DNA of 64,000 bases, taken from positions 1-64,000 of the forward strand of contig JAMKCH010012693.1 in the NCBI GenBank assembly GCA_023653785.1, given 5' to 3'. Below the pieces are notes generated by a model. The model searched no databases and was not told the DNA's origin. It saw nothing but the letters and a program-made list of their open reading frames with translations. Within the stretch, counting starts at the first letter, position 1, and each line of letters begins with the position of its first letter. Positions 34,370-45,208 of this stretch are shown piece by piece. Source of the stretch: Ophioderma brevispina (Eukaryota > Echinodermata > Ophiuroidea > Amphilepidida > Ophiodermatidae). The translations under genes were made by a program, and so were the position numbers.

Positions 34370-36075
34370 GCATATTACAACATGTTCCGGCTGCCTCCGG
34401 TGTGTATTTGTTGTGGTTTTCGTTATATAAGAAGTTAATGTACATCGTTATGCGTTCAGCTTTACTGCCCAAGACTGCCCAGTGTGAAAAATCAAGGATG
34501 AAAGTTTGACTAAATTTGAAACGGGTGGCCGTCTTGGATTTTCGATGGGCACCCATGCTCGTTCCAGGGGTTCTGAAAGTGACCCCTAACGTGACCAATT
34601 TTCAGTTAAAATATACCCGGCCCCTAATTGGACCAACTTTGGTGAAATTATAATAGTTTTCAGTGAAAATATACACCTAACGGCACAGCAGTAATATGAC
34701 ATCCAAGAAAGGTTACTGTGCTATTTTAAGTATATATTTTCCACTAGTATTATCCAAGTTATATACTCTCTTTTGAAATTCCACTTATAATGTACTATAA
34801 ACGTCTTTACTTGTATGCACAATTTTTCACTGTACTGCATTATTTACATAATTATTTATCATTTTGTTTTTGCTGTAGGCCTATTCTATGATGAAAAAAT
34901 AAAAAATTGATTGAAGATTGAAGGGAATTTGCAGTGATATTATACCCCTTGCGGGACCTGTTCTCAATATATGAAAAAGATACACATAGCCAATATACAA
35001 GAAAAATGACACTTCTTCTACTGCAAGAAAAAGTACACACTTAGGGTTATTTTGCTGATATGTTTAGGTTAATTTTTCTTATTTGTATCATTGAACCAGT
35101 CACAATCACAACTGAATTTGCACCCCCAGTGGGACTAGAACTTGATTAATTTTAATTCAATACCCCTAGCGGTAGTTCCAAGAACCCCCCGGACGTGTTG
35201 ATCGGTTTCCGTGGGAACCGCCATATGTTTGAGTATTTACTTCGCAATGAAGGAACAAGCACGACCTGAGAACTCGAGCGAGGAAATCTCAATAGGATTA
35301 TCCTCGGAAGGGCCACTTGAGAGAATATGAATAACAATTGCAATTATGGGGCGGCAGATAGATCGTTCAAACGTCAAGTGGGTCGTTGTGGTTCCTTCTT
35401 ATCTCTTTCTTCCATGGTGTAAAATAGGAAATACTTATTTTAATCCTCTTGGCAATATGAATAATTTAGAACATTTCTTACCAAAGTGGGAGCAACTTGG
35501 CTTTTTTACCCCTGGACAACCAGAAATTTGACTTTTTGGCTATTTCCAGTATTTTTGCCCCATAACTACAAAACATAAGTCGAACATATAAGCTATACGT
35601 ACTTAGAATCCTTGCAAACAGACAAAGAATTTGATATACTTTTCAACAAAATTAGAGAGAATGTAATCTTCCCCCGTGTAACCCATCATTGCCCCTCACC
35701 GAGAAACGAGAGAAATCTGTAATGCCCTATCCAGAAAGGTTATTTTAGACGTGTCCTAAATCTTGCCAAATTTCTGAGATTTATCATCAAACGTGCAATT
35801 CTTGCAAAATCTGCTGGCCGATCACTGTGAAATGTCCATCATTTTAGTATTTTAGGGAAATGCCGTCAAAACCGGTAAACTTCTCACAGTGTTCCCCAAA
35901 CTGACCTCTTTCGCAGGAGCAACCAGTGGGGGTGGTTGTTTAACATCCACACGTTGCCAAGCTACCCAGACCTGCAAGAAAATAAGACAAGTGTAATAAT
36001 TACGAACAAACACCTATCGACTACTGAAGTAGGACTTAAATAATGGAATAAGTGGTAACCCACCATCCCAAACTT
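34370..36075. other. Unassigned stretch with LINE-like tail
   Basis: GATGAAAAAATAAAAAATTGATTGAAGATTGAAG near 34888-34921 looks like a LINE 3' tail. Near 34590-34680 the words GACCAATTTTCAGTTAAAATATACCC and TTTTCAGTGAAAATATACACC form a degenerate direct repeat. No exon is called. Confidence 0.35.
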
Positions 36076-36084
36076 CCCGCTTGT

Positions 36085-36320
36085 ATGCAGGCCTTATCTC
36101 AAAATAAGGGAGACTTATCTCAAAGTCACGCACAGTAACTGGAGATAATGATCCATTTACTGGAGATAACAAAGCTGAACCCCAAATAACAGACCTTATC
36201 TAAAAATTAACCGAGCTTATCTCGAGATAACAAAGCTGAACCCCAAATAACAGACCTTATCTAAAAATTAACCGAGCTTATCTCGAGATAACAAAGCTGA
36301 ACCCCAAATAACAGCCTTAT
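36085..36320. repeat. TTATCTCGAGATAACAAAGCTGAACCCC tandem array, left part
   Basis: A 61-base unit (GATAACAAAGCTGAACCCCA...TTATCTCGA) is repeated nearly perfectly, preceded by weaker TTATCTCAAA versions. The same unit resumes at about 43705 after the LTR element, so the retrotransposon appears to have split a pre-existing array. Each unit contains the palindrome TTATCTCGAGATAA. Confidence 0.85.
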
Positions 36321-36363
36321 AGCGAAACCTTTTTAAATTACCTTACTGGTCGTTTTGGTGGTT

Positions 36364-37426
36364 TGTGACAGCCTCCTGAATATTTTATTATTTTATGTAT
36401 TGTATTAATTAATCATGTTCAATTTTAATCAATATAATTATGAGTGAGGAGAACTGGACAATATGCCACTTGCCCCAATGTGTTGTGCAATAAGCGTGAC
36501 TTTATCTGATTAACCTAGTTCTAAATGGACTATATTGTGAGCCCTTCCTGAAGAACATGTCAGAATATGTTCGCAGTTAGAGAGGACAATAGGCACACAG
36601 TGTCTTATCTTCTCAGTTCTAAGAACTGGATAGAGGTTCTTTGTTACCTATAGGAAGCAAGATTGCACACCTGTTGAGGAACAATAACTTGGTAATTGCT
36701 GTCAAAACATTCAGGTGCAGGATGTGGAAGATTGTGGACTTCCTTTAAACATGTTTCAGCGAACTGGGGGGAGAAGATTGTGAAATTTCGACTTGAGAAC
36801 GAGAACTTTGCATAACATTTGATTTTATGAATTTTTATATTTAATACAATTCTGGAAAGTTGTCAGAATTGTCAGAGCTGCTTAAAATTTGGTACCTTTG
36901 GAAAAAACAAAGGTTAACATTAACATTCTACAGCAGATTGTTTCTCTCTACCAAGAGTTAACCTTTAATGCACTGAGTACCTGTATGGCCAAATGTTATA
37001 CCATCAAGTTGCAGTTAGACTTTCAGTAGTTCTCTTCAAGTCTACGAGTTTACAAATTTACTCGACCGGTCTAGACCAAAAGGACTTTTGCGATTTCGCG
37101 ACACTAGTTTAACTGTTACAGCAGAATTGTGTCGGCAAGATTTATGTGTGGACCTGATTCTACACGAGACTGGTGCGCACCCAACAAAAACTGTGAACTT
37201 TATAAATGATGAGATGTTGTGTGTTTATTTGATTTTTAAGTAAGTAGAAACTAATAATTTTTTGTGGCATTGTTAATGTGTATATTGTGTGATTTATTTA
37301 TGTATTAAAATCATTATTTGAATTGAATCTTGGTCAAGTCAATCTTCTTACAAATAGTCATTGTGAATTTTGTTTTATGAACCACGGGAGGTTACTTTTC
37401 TGACCTTGAGTACGTCTCGTTAAACA
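36364..37426 (+). repeat. 5' LTR
   Basis: Begins TGTGACAGCCTCCTGAATATT and ends GAGTACGTCTCGTTAAACA. It shares long blocks with 42400-43584, for example GTTCTAAATGGACTATATTG, GTGGACCTGATTCTAC, GAACCACGGGAGGTTAC. Length about 1063 bp. Confidence 0.9.
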
Positions 37427-37430
37427 GAAT

Positions 37431-37448
37431 TGGGGGCTCGTCCTGGAA
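37431..37448 (+). other. Primer binding site, tRNA-Pro type
   Basis: TGGGGGCTCGTCCTGGAA starts four bases after the 5' LTR. It matches the complement of a tRNA-Pro 3' end (TGGGGGCTCGTCCGGGAT) at 16 of 18 positions. Confidence 0.8.
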
Positions 37449-37819
37449 CTAAATTCTAGAAAAATTTTTGAAGCACAAATTGTTTTGAAAAATTCCTGTG
37501 AACTGTATATCATTTTAGTCTTATCCAAATTTTGTTGTTTTAAATTTTTGCAAATTAGATTGTATACATTATTGACACACTTGTCATTTTTAATGCTCAG
37601 AATTTGTGAAGAAGCCTGACTGGGATGTGTTTGACAATTAGAAGGTAGATCTTTTGGCAATTTCAAATATAATGAGGCAGGTGGTAAATCAGTAAATAGA
37701 CACAAATATCAAGAACTTGATCATCCAAACTTGGGTAGACGATGAAAGTTTGGATCAATCATTTCTGGAAAAGGTAATCCCATAGAGGACTGTAAAATTT
37801 AGCATTGAAAAGTAGAACA

Positions 37820-38742
37820 AATGAAATTCACGCATAAAACGAAAGAGTGAGAGATGAGAGAAAAGTCAATCACAAGAAGGGAGAATAGAAATAGAAAAGG
37901 AAAAGATTCAATCTCAAGAAAGAGAAAAGGTAGAGATAGAAACTCAAAAGATACAAGCTGAGGTTAGACAGAAAGAAATAGAAATGCAATTTAAACTAAG
38001 AAATTATCGTTGCAAACACAAAGAAAAGAGTGCATCTTCTACTTTTGAAAGTGAAGTGGATAAATATTGGCTGTGATACTGATAGGGAGGAATGGATGCG
38101 TACTCCTCGCGCGAGCGTGGCTGGCTGTGGACAACGCAAAACAAGATGTGGTATGCAAAGCCACAAAATTAAAATGCCAAAACCAAGTTGGACTTTGTTA
38201 CTTCAGAGTGTTTCTCGTAGCAAAGCCCAGTGAGGCCGGTACTCCTGCATGGTCTTGGAGGCAGTGCTGATTATGATCAAGTGAAACAGGCCATACTAGC
38301 TGAAAGCCTATTAGCCTATGCCTGAGGCCTATAACAGAAATTTAGGGGTACAACAAGACACCAAACCAGACACATGTAGAATTTTTGCCACGCACTAAAG
38401 AACAGTTTTGCTTGATCGTTGGTTAACTGCTAAGAAGTGAAAGAAGATTTTAGAGTTTGAGACAATTGATATTGATAGAGGATTTTAAGCAATGTGTACA
38501 TCTGATATCAAGACTCATCATTGATGAAGACTAGTAAATTGAAACCATAGAGAAAGCAGCAACAATCGCAGATGAGTATGCACTCACGCATAATTTAATC
38601 TATACATCAGCAAATTTCCACAGAAAACCGTGGCATAATAAGCCATCCCCTCCCCCTACTTACAGTGGGAAAACCAAAATCGATCCTGTATCCAAGACTA
38701 GTGAAAAAATCTGAATCAAGTTTCATTGAGGTCTTCTAGTCA

Positions 38743-38780
<38 letters not shown>

Positions 38781-38930
38781 CGACCATTCGTTGGCCACTT
38801 GTACTTATTGCAAAAAGAGGACACCTGTGTTTCACAGTGTTTGAAACTTCATGGGAAACTATTCATGCCATAGTACCAGAAAGGCAATACCAAAGTAAAG
38901 GCTAAAAACAAACATGTCAAACAAGTGGGA
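37820..38930 (+). pseudogene. gag remnant with SCAN-like capsid region and zinc knuckle
   Basis: A Lys/Glu/Arg-rich coiled stretch (37840-38040) is followed by capsid-like fragments in different frames: WTLLLQSV near 38189, DYDQVKQAIL at 38269, FDRWLTAKK near 38410, ATIADEYALTH near 38560. This pattern (LLxxVL.GKAQ, YxxVKxAIL) resembles the Gmr1-type capsid, from which the vertebrate SCAN domain is thought to derive. A Cys-X2-Cys (CTYCKKR) at about 38798 begins a damaged CCHC knuckle. The gene is broken by stops, frameshifts and a 38-base poly-G run. Confidence 0.7.
38743..38780 (+). repeat. Uninterrupted run of 38 G
   Basis: A pure G homopolymer inside the gag remnant, just before the zinc-knuckle codons. 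It may form stacked G-quadruplexes, or be partly an assembly or sequencing artefact. Confidence 0.9.
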
Positions 38931-39034
38931 GAAGTGAGTGAAGAATTCAAACCTTTTGTCATACCAGACATGTTCACTCACTGATTGATGAAACTAACCC
39001 ACAACCCATTACTATTATTTGTACACAGGTGTGC

Positions 39035-39265
39035 TCAACTTTAATTCTGGAGGATGCACTACCCTTTTCAGAAAGTCGTCCACACAGGCTGCTGTCGTTA
39101 AAGGGTTGGGATGGAGGTTTTCAACAGTGCCACTCACAAATTAAACTTGAAATCAGACCTAGTTTCAGGAACAGTCCCTGTAGGGGTTTAGGCCTACTTG
39201 CCAATCGCCGGTGTGTCCATGCTACCGGGAAATGATTTAGCGGGAGTTAAAGTAATACCAGCACA
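39035..39265 (+). pseudogene. Retrotransposon protease remnant
   Basis: FNSGGCTTL (from about 39041) sits where the D-S/T-G catalytic triplet is expected, so the catalytic Asp reads Asn in this copy. About 60 codons later GNDLAGVKVIP (39228-39263) matches the usual end of gypsy-type proteases. The stretch between changes frame. Confidence 0.6.
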
Positions 39266-39574
39266 ATTTTTCCACAAGCCTTGTGGTCAAGATGAAAGAA
39301 GAGGAAAATAATCTTTTTCCGCTTGTGCTGTACAAGGGCAATGAGTAAACAAATCTTAAAGAGATCAGTGATGTAAGTTTGAAGCTACAGAAAAACAAAA
39401 CCACCAAAAGGAAACCAAATGAAAAGAATGAAAATCTTTCTCGATTTAGGGCATGTATACATTTTTCTCAGTTTTGATGACTTCAGTATTAAGCGTGACC
39501 CGTTAGAGATTGTAATTCTGACCCGATCACAAAAACATTATCGAGGAACAAACAAAAGATCCAAAACTCACTGA

Positions 39575-40765
39575 ATTTATGAAAGGTCTTGCCCAAACAG
39601 GAAGCTCAAAACGTTCCTGTGTGCCTTTTTCGAAGAAAATGGCATTTTGGTGATAAAGGTATTGACCTCATATGTTTCGGGGCTTAAGATGACTGGAGAG
39701 TTGTACATCAAATAGTTGTACCACGTTAAATTTATCACGAAGAGGTAATCAGTCTTGCCATGAAACCCCATGGTGGACACTTGGGGATAGTAAGACTCAT
39801 ATAGAATTTTTAAAATCATTCTGGTGGCCCACACTCAGGAAAGATGTCAACTGAGTATTGCAATCATGTCATACATGTCAGGTGGTGGGCAAGCCAAATC
39901 AGAACATTCCCCCAGCCTCCACTGAAACCAATTCCAGCATTTGAGGAGCCATCATTAAATTAATTATTTATTGTGTAGGCCCTTTGCCAAAAACAAAGTC
40001 AGAACGCAGGTATTTGTTGACTATATGTGTGCATCAAACCGCTTTCCAGAAGCGATTCCATGAGAAACTATCAAAGCGCACACAATTGTGAACACTCACT
40101 AAGTTCTTACCTAGTTTTTGGCTACCCAAGTCATCCATCAGATTTTCAAGGTTCTAATTTCATGTCCGACTATTTCCAAGTTATTCATTGAATTAGGGAT
40201 TCGAACAAATCTTCTGCTTACCATGCCGACTCCAAGGCTCACGAAAAAGGTTTCACCAAACCTCAAAATATGATGAAAACCTTTTGTTTTCAGACTTCCA
40301 AGGATTGGGATGAGGGATACATCTCCTATTGTTTGCTGCTAGGTAAGCGGTTGCAAGAATCACTAGGATTTAGCCCGTTTGAAATAGTGTTTGGACATCA
40401 AGTCCGAGGACCGTTCCAACCTTCTCAAAGAAAAATGGTTTACAAAGACAGGAAGTGAATCGCTTAGACTTGTATCTGGATTTCAGTCAGTTGCCAAGGG
40501 CTTGCGAACATTGCAAGAAAAGTTGAAAGACAGCCAAGTCAAAATGAAACAGTGGTATGATAAAAATGCCAGGGAGAGTGTTTTGAGAAAGGGGATAAAG
40601 GTTTGGTATTATTTCCAATTCTTGGACATCCATTGGCAAGCAGATACATTGGTTCCTGTATGAGTTGAATCCAAGGTCAGTGATGTAAACTATGTTGTCC
40701 CAACGCCAGGTAGCGAAAACAAAGACATTGTGTCACATTAATATGCTGAAAAGTATGTTGATAGG
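39575..40765 (+). pseudogene. Integrase remnant
   Basis: Scattered over frames, in order: a zinc-binding part (GGHLGI near 39775, FWWPTLRKDVN near 39820, two Cys codon pairs near 39860 and 39875); core fragments (VFVDYMCASNRFPEAIP near 40009, a TIKAHTIVN stretch near 40070, LGFSPFEIVFGH at 40360-40395); and a basic C-terminal part with QVKMKQWYDKNARES (40540-40575) and a decayed GPY-like region near 40650. This is the standard gypsy-type integrase order, located upstream of the reverse transcriptase. No intact catalytic triad can be read. Confidence 0.75.
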
Positions 40766-41099
40766 GATAAAACCAGCACTTCAAAATCAGTGCCATGACA
40801 ATTTCAGACCAATGTGAATAATGTAAACAAAGAGAAAGTACATGTACCTGAGATTTCAAAAACCACAAAGCAGGTGATGACATGCCTACTAGGTTGTCAC
40901 CCAAACTTACAAATTCTGAGGTGCGCACTAATGTGAAACAAAAATATCACCTGGACAATCAAACAGGATGAACTTACCAATTTGATTGACAAGTTTTTTT
41001 AGTCCTTTATTTTCAATGTTCCAACCAAAACCAATGTGGTGGCATCATGACATTGATGTTGGTGATGCAACCTCTTATCAACAACACCCATATAGGTTT

Positions 41100-41750
41100 T
41101 TGTAACCCGAGACAAAGCCAAAATCTTGAAGAAGAGGTAGACTAAGTATTTTAAAGAACATATAATTGAACCCAGCCACAGCGATTGGTCGTCACCATGT
41201 TAATGGTCCGAAACCTGATGGGTATACCGCGTGTGTCAAGATTTTCGGGCAACAAATCTAAAATACAAGACAATTCTCGTATCCGATACCAAGAATTGAT
41301 GATTGTATTAATACGATTGGACCTCAAAATTGTTACAATTTTGATTTATTTAAGGGATACTGGCAAGTTCCACTGAAAGAAAGAGCAAAAGAAATTTCAG
41401 CTGTTTGTAACACCAGATGGTTTGTACCAATACAAGGTGATGCCCTTTGGCGTGAAAAATGCTCCCGCTACGTTCCAATGATTGGTAAACAAGGTAATTG
41501 CGAAGGTAGATGGTTGGTGAAGGATATATAGATTATTTGGTATTGTACTCTGAGACATTGGAAGACCACATGAAACAATGCACAATTGTTTGAACATGTC
41601 CAAAAGCCAATTTAACGGTCAATTTAGCAAGAGTGACATTTTTGTGTGCCACATTCAATATCCTAGGCCATAGTGGTTCAAGCCGGTCAAGGCAATCCAA
41701 GCCAAAGAGAGGCAATAGAACATTTCCATCACCTACCAACATGGAAAGAA
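41100..41750 (+). pseudogene. Reverse transcriptase remnant
   Basis: FDLFKGYWQVPLKE at about 41338-41379 is the D-L-x-x-GY-x-Q motif that contains the first catalytic Asp. It is followed after a frameshift by a VMPFGVKNAPATFQ reading near 41440-41480. The active-site tetrad reads YIDY at 41525-41536 instead of YxDD, so the second catalytic Asp is lost, and upstream frames hold stops. Confidence 0.8.
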
Positions 41751-41939
41751 CTTGGATGAGATTTTCTGGGTTATGCAGGATATTAAGGAAAGATTGTTCT
41801 ACTGTTTCCTGTCATTGCACATCCAATGACCACCTGCTCAAGAAGAATACCAAATTTGGTTTGGTTGAATGATGCCAAGAAGCATTTAACCAAAATTAAA
41901 AGTCTCCCAGTGTCTGACAGCACCTATTTTCAGACTCAG

Positions 41940-42335
41940 TTCAAGTTGATGTAATGCTAGTGATGTGGTATGTTGTGCAGTACTCGCACAAGAGGGTGGA
42001 AGACAATGTTGAGCATCCAATTTGCTACTTTTCGAAAAAGTTCAATAAGCATCAGCAAAATTACTCAACCATTGAAAGGAGTGTTTAGCCTTGTTGCAGC
42101 CTTGTCACACTTTGAAGTGTACTTGAGCTCACCTAAATACCCAATACTTGTGTACACTGACCACAATCCACTCACATTTCTCCACAAAATGAGAAACAAG
42201 AATCAAAACTGCTACATGGAGTTAACCATGCAAGGGTACAACTTTGACTCAAAAATATTGAAAGGCAATGACAAATGTATGCCGTGCACCTTTCAAGAGT
42301 CGCTAAATTCGAATCTCTCAGAGCTACAAATGTAG
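41940..42335 (+). pseudogene. RNase H remnant
   Basis: The frame open at 41970-42335 includes SLVAALSHFEVYLSSPKYPI and LVYTDHNPLTFLHKMRNKNQ, the TDH-x-PL region of gypsy-type RNase H. Upstream, another frame near 42000-42060 reads ICYFSKKFNKHQQNYS. A stop and the polypurine tract follow, so nothing is coded after RNase H, consistent with integrase lying upstream. Confidence 0.8.
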
Positions 42336-42390
42336 TAGCGAAAAGTACAGACTAAAGAAGGTTTTCATTGTTCTCAAACTTTCTTTCTTT

Positions 42391-42399
42391 AGGGGGAGG
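42391..42399 (+). other. Polypurine tract
   Basis: AGGGGGAGG immediately before the 3' LTR start TGTGACAG, in the position of the plus-strand primer of LTR retroelements. Confidence 0.85.
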
Positions 42400-43584
42400 T
42401 GTGACAGACTCCTGAATATTTTATTATTTTATGTATTGTATTAATTAATCATGTTAAATTAATCATATAAATGTATGAGTGGGAGAACTGAAAAAGAAAT
42501 ATGAAACTGGCAATGTGTTGTGCAATAAGCAGACTTATTCTGATTAACCTAGTTCTAAATGGACTATATTGTGAGCCCTTCCTGAAGAACATGTCAGAAT
42601 ATGTTCGCAGTTAGAGAGGACAATAGGCACACAGTGTCTTATCTTCTCAGTTCTAAGAACTGGATAGAGGTTCTTTGTTACCTATAGGAAGCAAGATTGC
42701 AACCTGTTTGATGAAACAATTAAACTTTGTGTAATTGCTATGTCAAAACCATATCAGGTGCAGGATGTGGAAGATTGTGGACTTCCTTTAAACATGTTTC
42801 AGCGAACTGAGACGATTGTGAAATTTCGACTTGTCTTCGCTTGTTGTGTGTTGCATCATGGGAAATTTGCTGGGACAAATTCTGTTGCAAGTAATTTCTC
42901 TTTGCCAGTTGACAGGAGATTTCAGCGAGTGTAGACCTCACAAATAGAAGGTGGAGAACTTTGCCATCACATTTGATTTTAAATGAATGTTCTATATTTA
43001 TACAATTCTGGAAAGTTGTCAGAATTGTCAGAGCTGCTTAAAATTTGGTACCTTTGGAAAAAACAAAGGTTAACATTAACATCTCCAGCAGATTTTATTC
43101 TGTAACCAGTGACAATCACCTTTAATGCACTGAGTACCTGTATGGCCAAATGTTATACCATCAAGTTGCAGTCGCTACCTTCAAATATTTCTCAAAGTCT
43201 ACGAGTTTACAATTAATCGACCGGTCTAGACCAAAAGGACTTTTGCGATTTCGCGAACTAGTTGAACTGTACAGGCAAGAATTGTGTCGGCAAGATTTAT
43301 GTGTGGACCTGATTCTACAAGAGACTGGTGCGCACCCAACAAAAACTGTGAACTTTATAAATGATGAGATGTTGTGTGTTTAATTTGATTTTAAGTAGGT
43401 AAGAAATAAAATAATTTTTGCTTGGCATTGTTACGTGTGGATATTGTGTGATTTACTTTATGTATTAAAATCATTACTTGAATTAATCTTGGTAAAGTCC
43501 AATTCTTTTACCATAGTCATTGGGAATTTTGTTTTATGAACCACGGGAGGTTACTTTTCTGACCTTGAGTACGTCTCGTAAACA
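42400..43584 (+). repeat. 3' LTR
   Basis: Begins TGTGACAGACTCCTGAATATT, ends TACGTCTCGTAAACA. About 1185 bp, longer than the 5' copy mostly by small insertions. The frame 43150-43383 lies wholly inside and is not a gene. Confidence 0.9.
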
Positions 43585-43699
43585 AGGTTGGAGGCAAACA
43601 TACAGATATGGTCCACCAAACCCTTCTACACACACAAGCTTAAAATATTACATCTAGATATCAAAGTCATGCATGGAAAAGCCAGAATAATTAGCCCAG

Positions 43700-44108
43700 A
43701 TCTCAACAGGGAGAATAACAAAGCTGAACCCAAATAACAGACCTTATCTAAAAATTAACCGAGCTTATCTCGAGATAACAAAGCTGAACCCCAAATAACA
43801 GACCTTATCTTAGAATCAATCGAGCTTATCTCGAGATAACAAAGCTGAACCCCAAATAACGCGCCGTATCTTGCGTTAGCACTACTTATTCCCAAATAAC
43901 GGTCCTATGGCTAACAAAGCTTATCGACCCCAAATAACGCGCCGTATCTTGCGTTAGCACTACTTATTCCCAAATAACGGTCCTATGGCTAACAAAGCTT
44001 ATCTCGGGATAAGATTCCTTATTTCCAAAAAAGAATCCTTATCTCAAGTTAATCTTTGATAACTTTAGATAAGGATCGTTATTTCAGCTTTGTTATCTCC
44101 AGTTAGCA
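43700..44108. repeat. TTATCTCGAGATAA array, right part, with second 78-bp unit
   Basis: The 61-base unit of 36085-36320 continues for two to three copies. Then a related 78-base unit (CCCCAAATAACGCGCCGTATCTTGCG...GGTCCTATGGCTAACAAAGC) is present twice from 43850. It ends with reversed words (AGATAAGGATCGTTATTTCAGCTTTGTTATCTCC). Confidence 0.85.
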
Positions 44109-45095
44109 GGGCTTAGGATATTTTGCGCAACGAAACGAAACGAAACTGATTTTTAAGGTTGGAAGAGGGGTAATTTTAGGAAAAATGTTTAAACACTGGG
44201 AAGATGCAAATGTGATTGCAACTAATGTCATGTTGACTCAAAAACTTAGTGAAGTATTTCAGAAGAATCTTTCAGTTTATTTAAATTCAAATTGTACAAA
44301 GAAATTCTGTTTCGAAAAATATCACCTCCTATATAGGACCTGATATTTTGCGAACCAGATTTCATAAGCACTAAATAACTACATCAACTGTACCATCATG
44401 CAAACAATCGTTTAAATTAAAGGTATTTGACGAAGAAGAAGCATTGCACAAGTCAAAACATCAAATATTTCAGTGGAAATCTACCAACAAAATCTGTTTC
44501 GCAAATACCAGGTCCTATATGAGCACGTGTGGCGCAACGGATAGAGCGCAGGACTCATGATCATAAGAACATTGGAAATCGTGAGTTCGAGCCCCACTAA
44601 TGTCAACGTGTTTGTGTCCCTGGGCAAGATACTTAATCGCATTGCTTCGTCGACACAAGCGAAATTTGGGGAGCTGTTATGGGGGATATTACAATCTAAG
44701 TGCTGATAGGCATTTGCGCTTGTAAGGCATGTCTTAGAGCAGCCTCCTAGATGAAGCGAAATGATTGTGACGATTCCCTAACGGCAGAGTAATAATTGTA
44801 CAGCGCTGTGATACCACTTGTGTAAGAGCGCTTGATAAATGCCTGCATATTGTTATTATTACTATATAGGAGGTGATTTTTTGCGAAACAGATTTTCTTT
44901 GTACAATTTGAATTTAAATAAACTGTAAGATTCTTTGGAAATACTTTCACTAAGTTTTTGAGTCAACATGACATTAGTTGCAATCACATTTGCATCTTCC
45001 CAGTGTTTAATTTTTTTTCCTAAAATTACCCCTCTTCCCACCTTAAAAATCTGTTTCGTTTTGTTTCGTTTCGTTGCGCAAAATATCATAAGCCG
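44109..45095. mobile_element. Long inverted repeat (about 230-bp arms)
   Basis: GGCTTAGGATATTTTGCGCAACGAAACGAAAC...CACCTCCTATATAG (44109-44339) is reverse-complementary to 44862-45095 with few mismatches. A nested smaller inverted repeat (ATATAGGACCTGATATTTTGCGAACCAGATTT at 44331 and AAATCTGTTTCGCAAATACCAGGTCCTATATGAG at about 44487) and a SINE lie between the arms. The array of TTATCTCGAGATAA words continues on both sides (45118-45145 on the right), so the arms may be the inner part of a larger element. Frames 44747-45089 on the minus strand are shadows. Confidence 0.85.
44516..44861 (+). mobile_element. tRNA-derived SINE with Met-tRNA-like head
   Basis: The head GTGGCGCAACGGATAGAGCGCAGGACTCATGATCATAAG...CGTGAGTTCGAGCCCCAC has A-box, a CTCATGATC anticodon-loop-like stretch as in tRNA-Met, and B-box at normal spacing. 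The body has GTCCCTGGGCAAGATAC as at 6.8 kb, and the end is TAAGAGCGCTTGATAAATGCCTGCATATTGTTATTATTA. It sits precisely between the arms of the long inverted repeat. Confidence 0.85.
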
Positions 45096-45208
45096 AGCAT
45101 TATCCTAAGGTAGCGCTCCTTTATCTCGAGATAAATAACCTTATCTTGAGTAAAGGTGAAAGTGACATTTAAGCTTCCATATGCGTGAAGTACACAAGTG
45201 CATAAGTA

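Larger units (their letters stand above)
36364..43584 (+). mobile_element. Ty3/gypsy-related LTR retrotransposon with integrase before reverse transcriptase (Gmr1-type), degenerate
   Basis: Two long terminal repeats, beginning TGTGACAG and ending TAAACA, flank about 5 kb. A Pro-tRNA-like primer site follows the left LTR. The purine run AGGGGGAGG (42391-42399) directly precedes the right LTR. Decayed coding blocks on the plus strand come in the order gag (about 37.8-38.9 kb), protease (39.04-39.26 kb), integrase (39.58-40.76 kb), reverse transcriptase (41.1-41.75 kb), RNase H (41.95-42.33 kb). Ordinary Ty3/gypsy elements carry integrase last. Integrase-first with gypsy-type domains is the pattern known from the deuterostome Gmr1 group. 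All domains contain stops and frameshifts, and the LTRs differ by indels, so it is an old, inactive copy. Flanks GGTT / AGGTT suggest an imperfect target duplication. Confidence 0.9.

Noticed and set aside
43150..43383. 77-codon plus-strand frame
   Set aside because: Entirely inside the 3' LTR.
36085..44108. CRISPR-like regular repeats
   Set aside because: Units are contiguous tandem copies without unique spacers in a eukaryotic setting.
44521..44595. Possible tRNA-Met gene
   Set aside because: The head does not fold completely and is continuous with a SINE body ending in a TTATTATTA tail.
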